Of a stretch of 64,000 nt of DNA, positions 24,466 to 36,007 are shown piece by piece. Numbering within the stretch: the first letter of the stretch is position 1; each line of letters opens with the position of its first letter. The DNA comes from Epiperipatus broadwayi (Eukaryota > Onychophora > Udeonychophora > Euonychophora > Peripatidae). The DNA is taken from assembly GCA_028023455.1 (NCBI GenBank), contig JAQFVV010012423.1, positions 4,077,753-4,141,752 on the forward strand. The letters are read 5' to 3'. A program made the position numbers and the translations under genes. Under the pieces are notes generated by a model, which ran no database searches, had not been told where the DNA came from, and saw only the letters and a program-made list of their open reading frames with translations.

Positions 24466-24996
24466 TCACTTAATATCAAAAGAAGTCTTCATAAGATTGA
24501 TAGCCTCAGAATCAAGAAGATTTATCATCAAAGTCTCCTTTATTCTTCTTTTTAACTCATTCTTTTCATAAAAAATAACCGAAGCATTGTTAAACAATAT
24601 TCTATGACCTGCATACAATTCATAAATATATAAAGCTGAGTTAAGATACCTATGTTTAACTCTACTTATATGAACCATAATCCTTTCATTAAGGTTAAAC
24701 TTACTCTGGCCTACATAAAACTTACCACAACAACATGGAATCTTATAAACAATACCAAGAATAGACCTACAATCAATAGACTGTTTTGAACCATTAATTA
24801 ATGAATTCAAATCAGGACCTTTCTTCCATGCAACCTTCCTTACACCTAACAAATGACTGTTCTTATAAAGCAAATTATATATTGAAGCCTTAAATGGTAA
24901 TGACATATAATCATTATCCTTACCAACAAAATTTCTTCCCATCAAAATCATGACTATAAACATTATTATTAAATACAACTTTTTTAATAAAATCAT
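24466..24996 (-). pseudogene. PLE GIY-YIG endonuclease region
   Basis: This open stretch of 176 codons carries the GIY-YIG motif as GIVYKIPCCCGKFYVGQSKF, then NERIMVHISRVKHRYLNSA and HRILFNNASVIFYEKNELKR. The two tyrosine motifs and the downstream Arg match the family's catalytic N-terminal part. The run of three Cys is unusual, because the right-arm copy reads PCGCGKFY. It continues the reverse transcriptase ORF in another frame, so the full protein is not intact. Confidence 0.85.
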
Positions 24997-25170
24997 GACT
25001 ATAACCCAATTTTACATATTCAGCAGCAAATTGACTTCTTTGAATATCAGCATTATTATTAAAATTATTAAGCCTTTTATTTCTACAACAAAAAATCAAC
25101 TAAGACATTTTTTTATGTATAAAAGGCTGATAATTATCAGGTCTAATCACATTTCTCAAATTTTTAGGTT

Positions 25171-26179
25171 TTATAAATGACTACAAAACAAAACATCATT
25201 AACCTTCTCAACATTTAAATCTAAAAACTTTAATTTTACAAAATCAAAACTACACCTTGTAAACTTAATACTAGAATCAAAAGCATTCAATCCACATAAA
25301 AAAATTTCTAATTTCTCTTTCTGAATAACAAACAAACAATCATCAACATACCTAAAAATAATTTTATAGAACATGAAAACAGATTAATAACACTACACTC
25401 CAAATAATCAATATAGACAGAAACCCATCAATTGAGAAATAACATAATCAATAACCCAACCCTATCTAATCTTATAAAACACATCATTAGACATAAAATA
25501 CATTGAATCCTCTAACAGCAAAAGCAAATCATGAAAAACCTTAATCTTATCTGCAGAAAAAGACTCCAATTTTTTTTTTAAAATTGAAATAAAAACATCA
25601 ATACTTTTTAATCTATTAACTGATTGGTACATATTGTCAATGCCTAAACTACCAAAAACCCAATCATCATCCAAAACAAAATCATTTATTTTCTTAAAAG
25701 CTTCAAAAGAAGAAGAAACACAAAATTGACTTAATTTTATATAATCCTTAAAAATATCTTATAATAAATTTTGATATTTTATCAACAATTCCTCCTGTAA
25801 AATCAAAATTACATCTCAAAGTAAAATTATCTTTATGAGACTTCAAATTAAAGAAAACCTTTGGAGCCACATAGTCACTAGGATAACAATTTAAATAAGT
25901 AACTCTTTCAAAAATCTTTTTATTTTCCATAACTTTCATAATCTTAATTAATTTACATTTTATTTTTTTACCAGGATCAGAATCTAAAGTAGCATATTTT
26001 CCATTATTCAATTCCAAAGAAACTTTACTTTTAAAATCAATATTATTTAATAATACAAAATGGCCACCTTTATCTTTTTTTAACAAAACATCATCATTGG
26101 CTATCATTTTTTTCTTAACAAAACTAATTTTCTTAGGGGCAAAAACAATTTTTTCTCTTTTAAGTAATTTACTATTCAT
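25171..26179 (-). pseudogene. PLE reverse transcriptase, broken
   Basis: Three frames carry the domain. 26179-25748 has KKDKGGHFVLLNN (an N-terminal PLE motif), then APKVFFNLKSHKDNFTLRC, equivalent to the xGLPKxHK...LRPI region. 25674-25462 has GSLGIDNMYQSVN, the motif A region where D...SLYTNI is usual. 25374-25171 has the catalytic RYVDDCLFVI followed by KLKFLDLNVEKVND. YVDD is intact, but frameshifts separate all pieces. The enzyme would prime on nicked chromosomal DNA and copy its RNA. Length and order agree with a Penelope RT lacking part of its N-terminus. Confidence 0.88.
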
Positions 26180-26182
26180 TAC

Positions 26183-26695
26183 TTAATGGTTCAAAACAGT
26201 CTATTGATAGTATGTCTATTTCTGGTATTGTTTATAAGATTCCATGTGGTTGTGGTAAGTTTTATGTAGGCCAGAGTAAGTTTAGCCTTAATAAAAGGAT
26301 TAAGGTTCATATAAGTAGAGTTAAACATAGGTATCTTAACTCAGCTTTATATATTCATGAATTGAATACAGGTCATAGAATATTGTTTAACAATGCTTCG
26401 GTTATTTTTTATGGAAAGAATGAGTTAAAAAGAAGAATAAAGGAGACTTTGATGATAAATCTTCTTGATTCTGAGGCTATCAATCTTATAAAGACTTCTT
26501 TTGATATTAAGGGAAGGTGGAGTTTGAAATGAATTATGGAAAGGTTTGTTTTTGTGTATATATATGTTATTTCCTGTAGATTGATTTCACTTGAGAAGGT
26601 CTATTTGTAATAGATGAAACCATGATTGTGTAAGGATTTTGGTAAAATTTTGGATTTAATCTAGTATTGTATTGTTTAATGGTTTTGCATATATA
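26183..26695 (+). pseudogene. Inverted-arm PLE endonuclease fragment
   Basis: The plus strand of this arm encodes SISGIVYKIPCGCGKFYVGQ through RIKETLMINLLDSEAINL (26212-26532), then a 3' UTR ending near a (TA)n tract. It is a near twin of the minus-strand copy. Here the Cys cluster is C-G-C, the form seen in working PLE nucleases. It begins abruptly at 26183, so it is a 5'-truncated copy. Confidence 0.85.
26590..26625 (+). ncRNA. Hammerhead-like hairpin, right arm of second PLE
   Basis: It reads CTTGAGAAGG, then a stem TCTAT/ATAGA, then TGAAACCATG. In this copy the stem pairs over 5 bp (ATAGA). In the left arm the same place reads GTAGA, which gives a TCTAT/GTAGA pairing with one wobble. Confidence 0.3.
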
Positions 26696-26727
26696 TATAT
26701 AACACAAAAACTGTCTATATATATATA

Positions 26728-26769
<42 letters not shown>
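26693..26769. repeat. (TA)n-rich tracts
   Basis: Several TA runs border the right end of the second Penelope-like element. A short unique insert lies at about 26701-26715. Confidence 0.93.
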
Positions 26770-27835
<1,066 letters not shown>

Positions 27836-27909
27836 GTGGTTGATAATTATATAATCCACTTTCAATTCATATATGAATTCATCTAAAGAAAAATTTTAAT
27901 AATCACTGA

Positions 27910-28590
27910 TTTATGTATTATCTAATAAAGTTGTAGCATCATAATTTCTTTTAATATCAGCTATAAGTATTCATCTGATTTACTATGTTATTACACACAT
28001 TATAATATAGATGTTAGAATTCCAACATGTGCATAATAAATGTTTCCTGTAGAATATAATAAACTACTGCATCTGGTAGGTGGTATTATATTGTTACAGC
28101 TAAAGCTTTATATATTTGAGATTCTATATTTTATTCTTACTCTTTATTGAACAATTTTTAGAAGAGTTGTTGAAAGTTAATTTGGCTTCATCTATGAAAT
28201 TAGTCAATTATTTTATGTATAATGTCCAACACTTTACACATAAAATGTATGTGATTGTTGGATTTCATATGTGTGAGTTACAAATTCAAATGCCAATTTG
28301 AATGAATATTTTACTAAAAGCAAGAATAAATATATGATGGGCTGGAAGATGTGGTTTTATTCATTAGATGATTTTAATTTAAATCTATGGTTATAAAGAA
28401 ACAGATGTCAATGTGTTTGAATCTAGTAATGCAATTTTATTGTACTTCTTTTAACTGATCTTTCTAATTAGTTTATCTGTATGTGTGTTCAAATACTCTC
28501 AAAAATAAAAGCATCCAATAAATTCATAAAAGAGTTTCCATTTTAATACAACTTATAGAAATGTTATTTTCATGAAAATAAAGAATATCT
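27910..28590. repeat. Dispersed repeat, copy 1
   Basis: This segment is repeated in the same orientation at about 30520-31200 with roughly 15-20% difference by eye. Shared blocks include TTTTAATATCAGCTATAAGTA, GTTAGAATTCCAACATGTGC and GAAAGTTAATTTGGCTTC. I found no ORF or terminal repeat, so the class is unknown. Confidence 0.75.
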
Positions 28591-29100
28591 TTTATAATTT
28601 CCTTTCTTATTGCTATATCACTTTTCTTTTATATAATATTAATTATACTTACACACATACATATATGTTAATTATTAAATATTAAGGTTAACATGTATTA
28701 ATCATTCATTAATGTGCAAGTAAATAATGTTATATTAAAAAAAATAATGTTCTAAACAATGTGATTTTATTTTCTTCTTTTCAATTAGTGATTTGAACTA
28801 TAATGTGATAGCAAGTTAAAATTATTATTGAAGTTTAACATATTAGATATTTGTATTAACTGCATCCTGATAATCCTTCATTGAGTTTAATTTTGATATA
28901 ATTTTAAAGGAAATAAGTAATAAAAAATATGGTTAAGATATCTTGTAGTAGACATAATGTCCTGCCAGATAACGTAGAAAGTTATCAAGTTGCTGTTTTA
29001 ATGATCATTACTTCAGAGTGAGATAACAAATTGACATAAAAAAATGTGTTGAAAACTATATATACATAATCATATTTTGAAGGATCTTCCGAACTGACAT
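28591..29100. other. AT-rich spacer, no gene seen
   Basis: Nothing recognisable between the dispersed repeat and the coding relic that follows. Confidence 0.5.
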
Positions 29101-29109
29101 ATATCTTAA

Positions 29110-30130
29110 CACTAATTTTTTTTTTTTGCAAACAAAATGTGCCCTAAATTTCACCTACATGTGTTTTAAGTTTAATGGTGAAATCAGAAATTGCATTTCT
29201 ATTATACTATCAAGGTTTCTAATTAAGTTTTCTATGTAGTCTATTTCTATGAGCAGCAATTGCATCAATACTCAAGGGAATTATTTGATTAGTAAAAGGG
29301 AATAGTTTATAATTCAACCAAGTTTGAGATAAAAGTTGAATATGCTTTGTGAGAATACTCTTTTACTGTTGTTGCTCTCACCAAAAGAAAATTCCCTGTT
29401 TCTGGTTTAATTAAGGGGATATTACCTTCTTTCATACTAAAAATAATTGCATTACTCCACTTAATGTACGCTCAATATTGTATTCTTTTTTTGATTTTGT
29501 CAATTAGGACATTTATAAAATAAACGTTGATAGTTATATCAGGAGTGGGGAATTTCATCAACATATTCATCCCTTTTTACATTCAAATTTATAAAATACC
29601 TTTTTAGACTTTATGTAATGCACTTTGATTCAACATGTTTTTCATATATATGTGTCTTGCAAATTTCCAAAGATTTCTTAAATCTTATTTTATTCTTGTG
29701 ATTATTCCATTCTGATATGTAAAAGTGGCAATTAAAATGTGGACTTATATCTGACCCATAATAACATTTAATTTAGTCATGTTTACTTATGCCAGAATGA
29801 TCATTAACAGATTTCATTAAATAATCCATCTTGTCCATCACAAACAAGCATTCATTGCAAATGCTTCTTTTGGTATTATGGGTTATTTGAAAGTTTGTAT
29901 ACTCTTGTATTTGTCCTCTCATGACTGTAATTTGAGTATTACACCCATTGAGATAATACTTTATATACTTTATTCTGAAGACTATTTATATCTTTTATAA
30001 GTTTTGCCTCATAACGACACTCAATGCAATGAAGGTTATAACTTACTTTGTATGACTCATTTAACTTTTTAATATATTTCATATTTCCAGAGGCCTTATT
30101 GTGAAGCACTTTTTTATATCTCTGCCACAT
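29110..30130 (-). pseudogene. Unrecognised coding relic
   Basis: Minus-strand frames give a protein-like trace. First comes MWQRYKKVLHNKASGNMKYI and NLHCIECRYEAKLIKDI (30130-29939). Further on are LWKFARHIYMKNMLNQSALHKV and, in another frame, MKEGNIPLIKPETGNFLLV and KEYSHKAYSTFISNLVEL. Last is TNQIIPLSIDAIAAHRNRL near 29260. Many stops and frameshifts interrupt it. The region is less AT-rich than its neighbours. The family is unknown to me. A retroelement C-terminal region is possible but not shown. Confidence 0.4.
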
Positions 30131-30519
30131 CTTCTGAAATACAGCTTAAATAATTATAACAATAATGCTTAAAAGAATTTTTGTAAGCATTTTTAGAATG
30201 GTGCACCATATAAAGATTCTTCTCCTGATTGTCTTAAATTAAAACCCACTTATGACATATATTTTCATTTATATTTATGGCAATGATTATACCAGAATTT
30301 AATTGTCACTGGGATATTAAAATTGATGTGATGTATTCCTTTAGTGTTATATTTGAAAATTATATCACTTTCTTTTTGAACTTGCATCATTATCTGTATT
30401 ATCATTCTTTTAGAAGGGTTTGGACCTTTAACAAAATTACTACATTTCCTACTTGATTTTATTATAACACTGTCAATACATATAAAATTCTATCTAAAAA
30501 AAAAATTAATAATCACAGA

Positions 30520-31200
30520 CTCCAGTGTTACTAATAAACTAGTCGTATCATAATTCCTTTTAATATCAGCTATAAGTATTTATCTATTTACTATATTATC
30601 AACAAACATTATAATATAGAGGTTAGAATTCCAACATGTGCATAATAGGTGTATTTCCAATAGGAGATAATATTATGATATCATGGCTAAAGCTTAGTGT
30701 ATTTGATATTCTATATTTTTATTCTCTTCCTTTACTGAATAATTCTTAGGGTAATCATTGAAAGTTAATTTGGCTTCTTCTATGAAATTGGGATTTTATT
30801 GTATGTATAATGATCAACTTCGAATATGCATGCGATTATTAAATTTTATGTGTGTGTGTGTTCCAAATTTGATTGGCAGTTTGAATGAATATTTTACTAA
30901 TAGTGAGAATCAATTTATAATGTGCAGGAAGAAGTAGTTTTATTTGTTTGATGATTTTAATTTAAGTCTATGGTCCTTAGGAAATGGATGTCAACATGTT
31001 TGAATCTAACAATTCATTTTTACTTTACTTTTCCTAACTGGTCTTATGATTACGGACATTTCAGTAAATAGAATACCCTAATTAAAATATAATTTTTTCT
31101 GGATAGTTCATTGGTGCTTACGTGTGGAGGTATTCTCTTAAAATAAAAGTTTCCAATAAAGTTAATAAAAGTTTTCTTTTTTAATACAATTTATAAAATT
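30520..31200. repeat. Dispersed repeat, copy 2
   Basis: This is a direct copy of 27910-28590 and is cut at its right end by the RTE relic that starts at 31201. The repeat was therefore present before that insertion. Confidence 0.75.
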
Positions 31201-32640
31201 TTAAATGAAGAAGTGAGACATGTAATTAAATCTATAAAGAAAGGAAAAGTTCTAGATAATGATGGAATTATAATCGATATATTAAAAAAAGCAGGTGAAA
31301 AAATTGAAAATTTTTTTCAAAGTTATATACCAAATGTCTAATGATAAAGGTGTATCAAATGATTAGAGATTATGCAACATTAATATCAATATTTAAAAAA
31401 AATGATAAAGAAGATATTAGAAATTCAAACCTATCAGTCTTTTATCAGTTGTATACAAAAAATTTATCAAGATAATTACAACGCATCTACAGACAACACT
31501 GGATTTCAATCAATGAAGAGAACAACCTGGATTTAAAAGTGGTTTTAGTACAGTAGATCATATCAAAGTATTCAGTTATAGAAAGGACCAATGAATATGA
31601 GTTGTCATTATGCTTTGGATTTGTAGATTATGAAAAGGCATTTGATTGTATAAGCATTTCTTCAGTGATTAAAGCATTGGATGGATCATCAAGGTATAAA
31701 TCCACGATATTGTCATATTTTGAAGAAATTTATAAAAATGCAATAGCAACAATTAGATTATATAATTATTCTAGAAAAATGAACATTGAAAAGGATGTAA
31801 CATAGGGTGACTCCCTATCTCCAAAACTTTTTACAGCAGTGCTGCAAGAAATATTTTGTGAAATAAACTGAGAAACTAAAGGAGTAAAAGTAAATGGAGA
31901 TTAAGTCATTTGGAGATTTCAGATGATGCATTTGTTTTTGCAAACAATGATTTAGAGCTTCAGGAAAAGTTGCAGGTGTTATCAGATGAAAGTAATAAAA
32001 TATGAATAAAGTAATGTTTAATGGATTTTTTCAAAATATGAAAGTAAATATTGATTATGATGAGTTAGAAGAAGTTAACAGCTACAAATATTTTGGTTAG
32101 ATTATTAATATAGATGGAAACATAATAGAGAAAATTAATCATAGAATTAAACTTGGTTGGAGTGTTTTTGATAGAAATAACCTGATACTAAAAGAAAATA
32201 TGCCTATGTGTTTGAAAAGGAAGGTTTTTAATAAATGTGTTTAGTTCTTACTTATGGATCTGAGACTTGGACACTTAATAGAAGTGCAATACAGAGATTT
32301 TGGACCAGAGAATGGAGTGATGCATCTTAAGAGTAACAAGAATCAAAAACACAATATATGTGTAAGACAACAAACAGGTGTTACCATCATTGAAAGAATT
32401 AAAAGATTATAATGGAGTTGGGTTGGACATATTTCTAGAAGAGATGATAATATATGAACAACTGAAATCTTAAACTGTATTCCAAGAGATTGTAAAAGAA
32501 CCAGAAAGAGACTACATAAGAGATGGATGGATGAAATAAGAAAGTGTGTTGGGTGATGTGGAGAAAAGAGGCTAGAGATCAGTGAAGATTGATTGAACTT
32601 TGAGAGATGTTCATGCTGCAGTGGATTGATAATGGTTGAC
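31201..32640 (+). pseudogene. RTE reverse transcriptase, heavily broken
   Basis: Recognisable pieces are KKGKVLDNDGIIIDIL (about 31235-31290), the insert-domain block LCFGFVDYEKAFD (31602-31805) and DSLSPKLFTAVLQ near 31810-31850. Then come ISDDAFVFANN (degenerate FADD box, near 31920), ELEEVNSYKYFG and LTYGSETWTL, and the C-terminal GHISRRDDN. Stops and indels occur roughly every 100 bases, clearly more decay than in the other RTE copy. Confidence 0.85.
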
Positions 32641-32663
32641 AGTGATAATGATAATGATGACTA
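31201..32663 (+). mobile_element. RTE LINE relic, 5'-truncated
   Basis: This plus-strand relative of the RTE at 12761-15140 starts at the codons for ILNEEVRH inside the reverse transcriptase and ends in an imperfect (GATAAT)n/GATGA tail. TATAAAATT (31192-31200) and TATAAGATT (32664-32672) flank it as a probable 9-bp target duplication with one mismatch. Confidence 0.85.
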
Positions 32664-33470
32664 TATAAGATTATAGAATGTAAATTATAAGAATAAACCA
32701 CTTCTTTCTGCACATTTCAACATAATTATAAGTAAGCTGAAATTCAAATATTATAACTATAAGAGCAAATGAGAAATAAGCCAGAATGTTAAAACAGCAA
32801 ACCCAATAAATAGACTAATTTATGTTTATAAAATGAGAAAAGTGACTATTTTTCTGTCATCTTTAATTTAAACTCTATAATACTAGAAGGAATTCCTGAT
32901 TCAATAAAGCAAGTCATATATTGCTTTTTAAGCTGATATTGCAGAGTTCTAGTGTCTGAATATTCTAGAACCTCACTAGAGTGAGCCAAAAGCTGAAACC
33001 AATTCTAGATAAATATTTTATAGACTTTCTCTTTGGTGCTTATCAATAAAAGTTTGTTAGAGTTATTGGTAGACTCTGTATATCAAATCACCTCAAACAT
33101 ATCTTTTTTTTTATTAGCTGTTTTGAGTTATGAGCTATAAATATTTTCTCTCAAAGGTAATAGCTAAAAATTTCTTAACATTTGAGGTGATTTGATATTT
33201 ATTTCATATAGTGATATATACTGGAAATATTTTACATATATAAATGGTCATAATATTTATTTGTAATAAATGCAAATTTTGTGTAGTTAGTTTTAGTTTT
33301 TACCCGGCTATAAATTAAATAATATTTTTTAAGCCTAAAATGATGCATCAAAATGTTAATTTAAATAAGTCTAGCATTTGTAAATCAAATGGTAGTTGTT
33401 TTCTATGGCTAAATACTAAACAACAATGATGAATTTAAGAATGGGCAAAAACCTGGGTGATGAAAAAATA
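32664..33470. other. AT-rich spacer, no gene seen
   Basis: A loose inverted similarity around 33070-33200 (ATCAAATCACCTCAAA versus TTTGAGGTGATTTGAT) makes a foldback with about 100 bp between arms. No coding sequence. Confidence 0.5.
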
Positions 33471-33502
33471 TTTTTTTTTGGGGGGTGTTGGGGGTTGTTT
33501 TT

Positions 33503-33577
<75 letters not shown>

Positions 33578-33780
33578 AAAAAAAACAAACATCTTAATTG
33601 GGGGGGTGTAAAGTGGAAGGGGGTGTTATTTATAATAAAAAAATAAATAAACCTTTTTTTTATATTTAATTAAAATGAAAATTACATTTCCTTAAAATAT
33701 ATTTAATTTTTTGTTTTTTTTTTTTATTATATTTTAAAAAAAAAAAAAAAAAAACAAAAAAAAAAAAAAAAAAAAGGGGG
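33471..33780. repeat. Low-complexity block: G runs, (TA)n, poly-A/poly-T
   Basis: G-rich tracts (GGGGGGTGTTGGGGG near 33479, GGGGGGTGTAAAGTGG near 33601, AGGGGGTGTG at 33775) flank a (TA)n tract at about 33509-33574 and long A and T runs. It may be a decayed foldback. Homopolymer lengths here should be distrusted. Confidence 0.8.
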
Positions 33781-34775
33781 TGTGATGCTAAGATTTTATT
33801 TGAACAACCTACCAATTTGAGTAGGACAATTGTTGATAGATTATCTCAATGCAATAGAAAATATATATTTTATGCATAAATGAATGAGATTTAATTATTA
33901 CCCAAATCATTTTCTCTCTAGCTATATGGAAAATAAACCTGGATACTAAAGAACACTGATAAAGACATCTTAAATGGTTTACTCTCAGGGTTAACGTGAT
34001 TGATGATTTGATTACTCATTAAAATACAAGTTGAAAGCAAAGGAAATTTTGTTAAATCCAACCTATATTTACTAATAAAGATTATATGATGTAATATTCC
34101 AATTTTCCAATTAATAATGGCTTAAATAAATGATTAACAAAACACAATATTATCAGTTTGTTGATTGTAAATCTACCAAATTAACTAATGACTTCTGCAC
34201 TGAAAAGAAAAATAAAGATATTAATAAATTTTAAATAAAAACACCAAGTTATTTCTTATAAAACAAATGATATATGCTTCCATTTAAATTGTGTAAATTG
34301 TGGTTAGATCTTTTCAAACAGCGATAAATATCCGTAAGAACATGCAAAATAAGTTGACTTCAAATTTCCAATTTTGTTAAACATGTGTCAATAACAAATA
34401 GTTAGGAGCAATAAGCATGAATTGGAATTTATGTTTGCATAGGAATCATTCATCAATTATCATATATAAAACTGTAATAAATAATAAAAAATGATAAGTT
34501 GGTGATAACTTGCTTAAGTGATACTTTAATACTATAGATCTGCTTCTCAAAGCTGGATCAGTTAACAAAGGATCAACACAAAATATAATAAGAATTTTTC
34601 CCTCACTATGCTATATAGATATTTATTTGCTTCATTTACATTGGATCATACTTCTTTTTATACTGTGAGCACCAACTATTTGTGCTTATTATTTATAAAA
34701 GGCTTTTATCATAGCCTGCAAATTCAACACCTCAATTCATAACTTTATTAATCCAGCCTTCTTTAAACACTTACC

Positions 34776-34780
<5 letters not shown>
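33781..34780. other. AT-rich spacer, no gene seen
   Basis: No recognisable gene or bounded repeat. Confidence 0.5.
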
Positions 34781-34819
<39 letters not shown>

Positions 34820-34821
34820 GG

Positions 34822-34867
<46 letters not shown>
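34776..34867. repeat. (TA)n tracts around a CCAGATAT/ATATCTGG palindrome
   Basis: Two TA tracts (about 34781-34816 and 34825-34867). The first is bounded by CCAGATAT and ATATCTGG, so it is a perfect foldback. It borders the third Penelope-like pair. Confidence 0.93.
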
Positions 34868-34870
<3 letters not shown>

Positions 34871-34926
34871 AATCAATATATATATCAAAATACAGTACAA
34901 TTTATATAAATTATATTCTTTTAGAA

Positions 34927-34972
34927 GTACTTTCGACTATACACTTTGTAGTCTTTATCAACTATATAACGT
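34927..34972 (-). ncRNA. Hammerhead-like hairpin, left arm of third PLE
   Basis: The minus strand reads TTGATAA, a GACTA/TAGTC stem, then GAAAGTA, as in the right arm. See the right-arm entry for the comparison with the hammerhead core. Confidence 0.4.
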
Positions 34973-35018
34973 TGAATAATCAAAATGAGACAACCCTTAA
35001 CAATACCCATAGTTCAAT

Positions 35019-35434
35019 TCAGATTTCCCACAATTCTGTTATCTTAACATTTGATGACTGGTGATTCATTAACATTTGATGATTACTTGAAATCAACATA
35101 GTCTCTTTTATTTTGTGTTTATTATGACAATGTTCAATTTGAATAATTTTCATATTTTTATAATCAAATTTAAATCCATATTGACAAGATTTATTATGAT
35201 CAAATATAACAGATGATGAAGGTTTATTTACATCTGTTCCATATTGATTCTCTTTTTGAATTCTATTATATAAAAGCATATGTTCTTTTATTCTCTTCTC
35301 AAATGTACACTTAGATTCACCAATGTATTGTACGCCGCATCCTTTTTTTGAATTATATTATATAAAAGCATATGTTCTTTTATTCTCTTCTCAAATGTAC
35401 ACTTAGATTCACCAATGTATTGTATGCCGCATCC
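35019..35434 (-). pseudogene. PLE endonuclease C-terminal part, left arm
   Basis: The minus strand has CGVQYIGESKCTFEKRIKEH-type sequence twice because of the 90-bp duplication. It is followed by NQYGTDVNKPSSSVIFDHN and KFDYKNMKIIQIEHCHNKHK to a stop near 35019. The GIY motif itself is cut off at the palindrome centre. YIG and the following Arg and His are kept. Confidence 0.75.
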
Positions 35435-35449
35435 AATAGATTGATATGT

Positions 35450-35773
35450 GGATGCGGCGTACAATACATTGGTGAATCTAAGTGTACATTTGAGAAGAGA
35501 ATAAAAGAACATATGCTTTTATATAATAGAATTCAAAAAGAGAATCAATATGGAACAGATGTAAATAAACCTTCATCATCTGTTATATTTGATCATAATA
35601 AATCTTGTCAATATTGATTTAAATTTGATTATAAAAATATGAAAATTATTCAAATTGAACATTGTCATAATAAACGTAAAATAAAAGAGGCTATGTTGAT
35701 TTCAAGAAATCGTCAAATGTTAATGAATCACCAGTCATCAAATGTTAAGATAACAGAATTGTGGGAAATCTGA
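35450..35773 (+). pseudogene. PLE endonuclease C-terminal part, right arm
   Basis: From the centre the plus strand reads ICGCGVQYIGESKCTFEKRI, then KEHMLLYNRIQKENQYGTD. A TGA stop at 35615-35617 follows SCQY, where the left arm has a sense codon (YGFKF). After it the homologous sequence runs on to a stop near 35771. The C-G-C before YIG fits PLE endonucleases. The first catalytic tyrosine region is missing. Confidence 0.78.
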
Positions 35774-35829
35774 ATTGAACTATGGATATTGTTAAGGGTT
35801 GTCTCGTTTTGATTATTCAACGTTATATA

Positions 35830-35864
35830 GTTGATAAAGACTACAAAGTGTATAGTCGAAAGTA
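35830..35864 (+). ncRNA. Hammerhead-like hairpin, right arm of third PLE
   Basis: It reads TTGATAA, then GACTA pairing with TAGTC over a short loop, then GAAAGTAC. The hammerhead core CTGANGA - stem II - GAAA - cleavage triplet is approached, with T for C at the first core position and A for G at the sixth. GTA is an allowed triplet type. This is a plausible but degenerate ribozyme. Confidence 0.42.
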
Positions 35865-35974
35865 CTTCTAAAAGAATATAATTTATATAAATTGTACTGT
35901 ATTTTGATATATATATATATATTGATTTGTATATTACATATATTGTGAAACGAATACAGATATCAAACTTTATT

Positions 35975-35976
35975 TA

Positions 35977-36004
<28 letters not shown>
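35975..36004. repeat. (TA)n microsatellite
   Basis: TA tract just right of the third Penelope-like pair. Confidence 0.93.

Positions 36005-36007
<3 letters not shown>

Larger units (their letters stand above)
24281..26695 (-). mobile_element. Penelope-like element with inverted 3' copy at its 5' side
   Basis: A minus-strand element runs reverse transcriptase (26179-25171) to GIY-YIG endonuclease (24996-24466) to 3' UTR (to 24281). Upstream of its 5' end sits a second 3' end in plus orientation (26183-26695). It is the reverse complement of 24281-24797. The two share the 3' UTR hairpin block (CTTGAGAAGG... GAAACCATG). Microsatellites lie at both outer ends: (CA)(TA)(GA) on the left and (TA)n on the right. 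The order RT then endonuclease is the canonical Penelope order. Confidence 0.9.
34866..35932. mobile_element. Third Penelope-like element as a palindrome
   Basis: Left arm (34866-35434, minus) and right arm (35450-35932, plus) are near-perfect reverse complements around a 15-bp spacer. Each carries a short endonuclease piece and the 3' UTR, pointing outward. The left arm has an extra direct duplication of about 90 bp (35253-35342 and 35345-35434) next to the centre. TA tracts lie at both edges (34825-34867 and about 35906-35924, 35980-36004). The family differs in sequence from the other two PLEs here. Confidence 0.88.
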
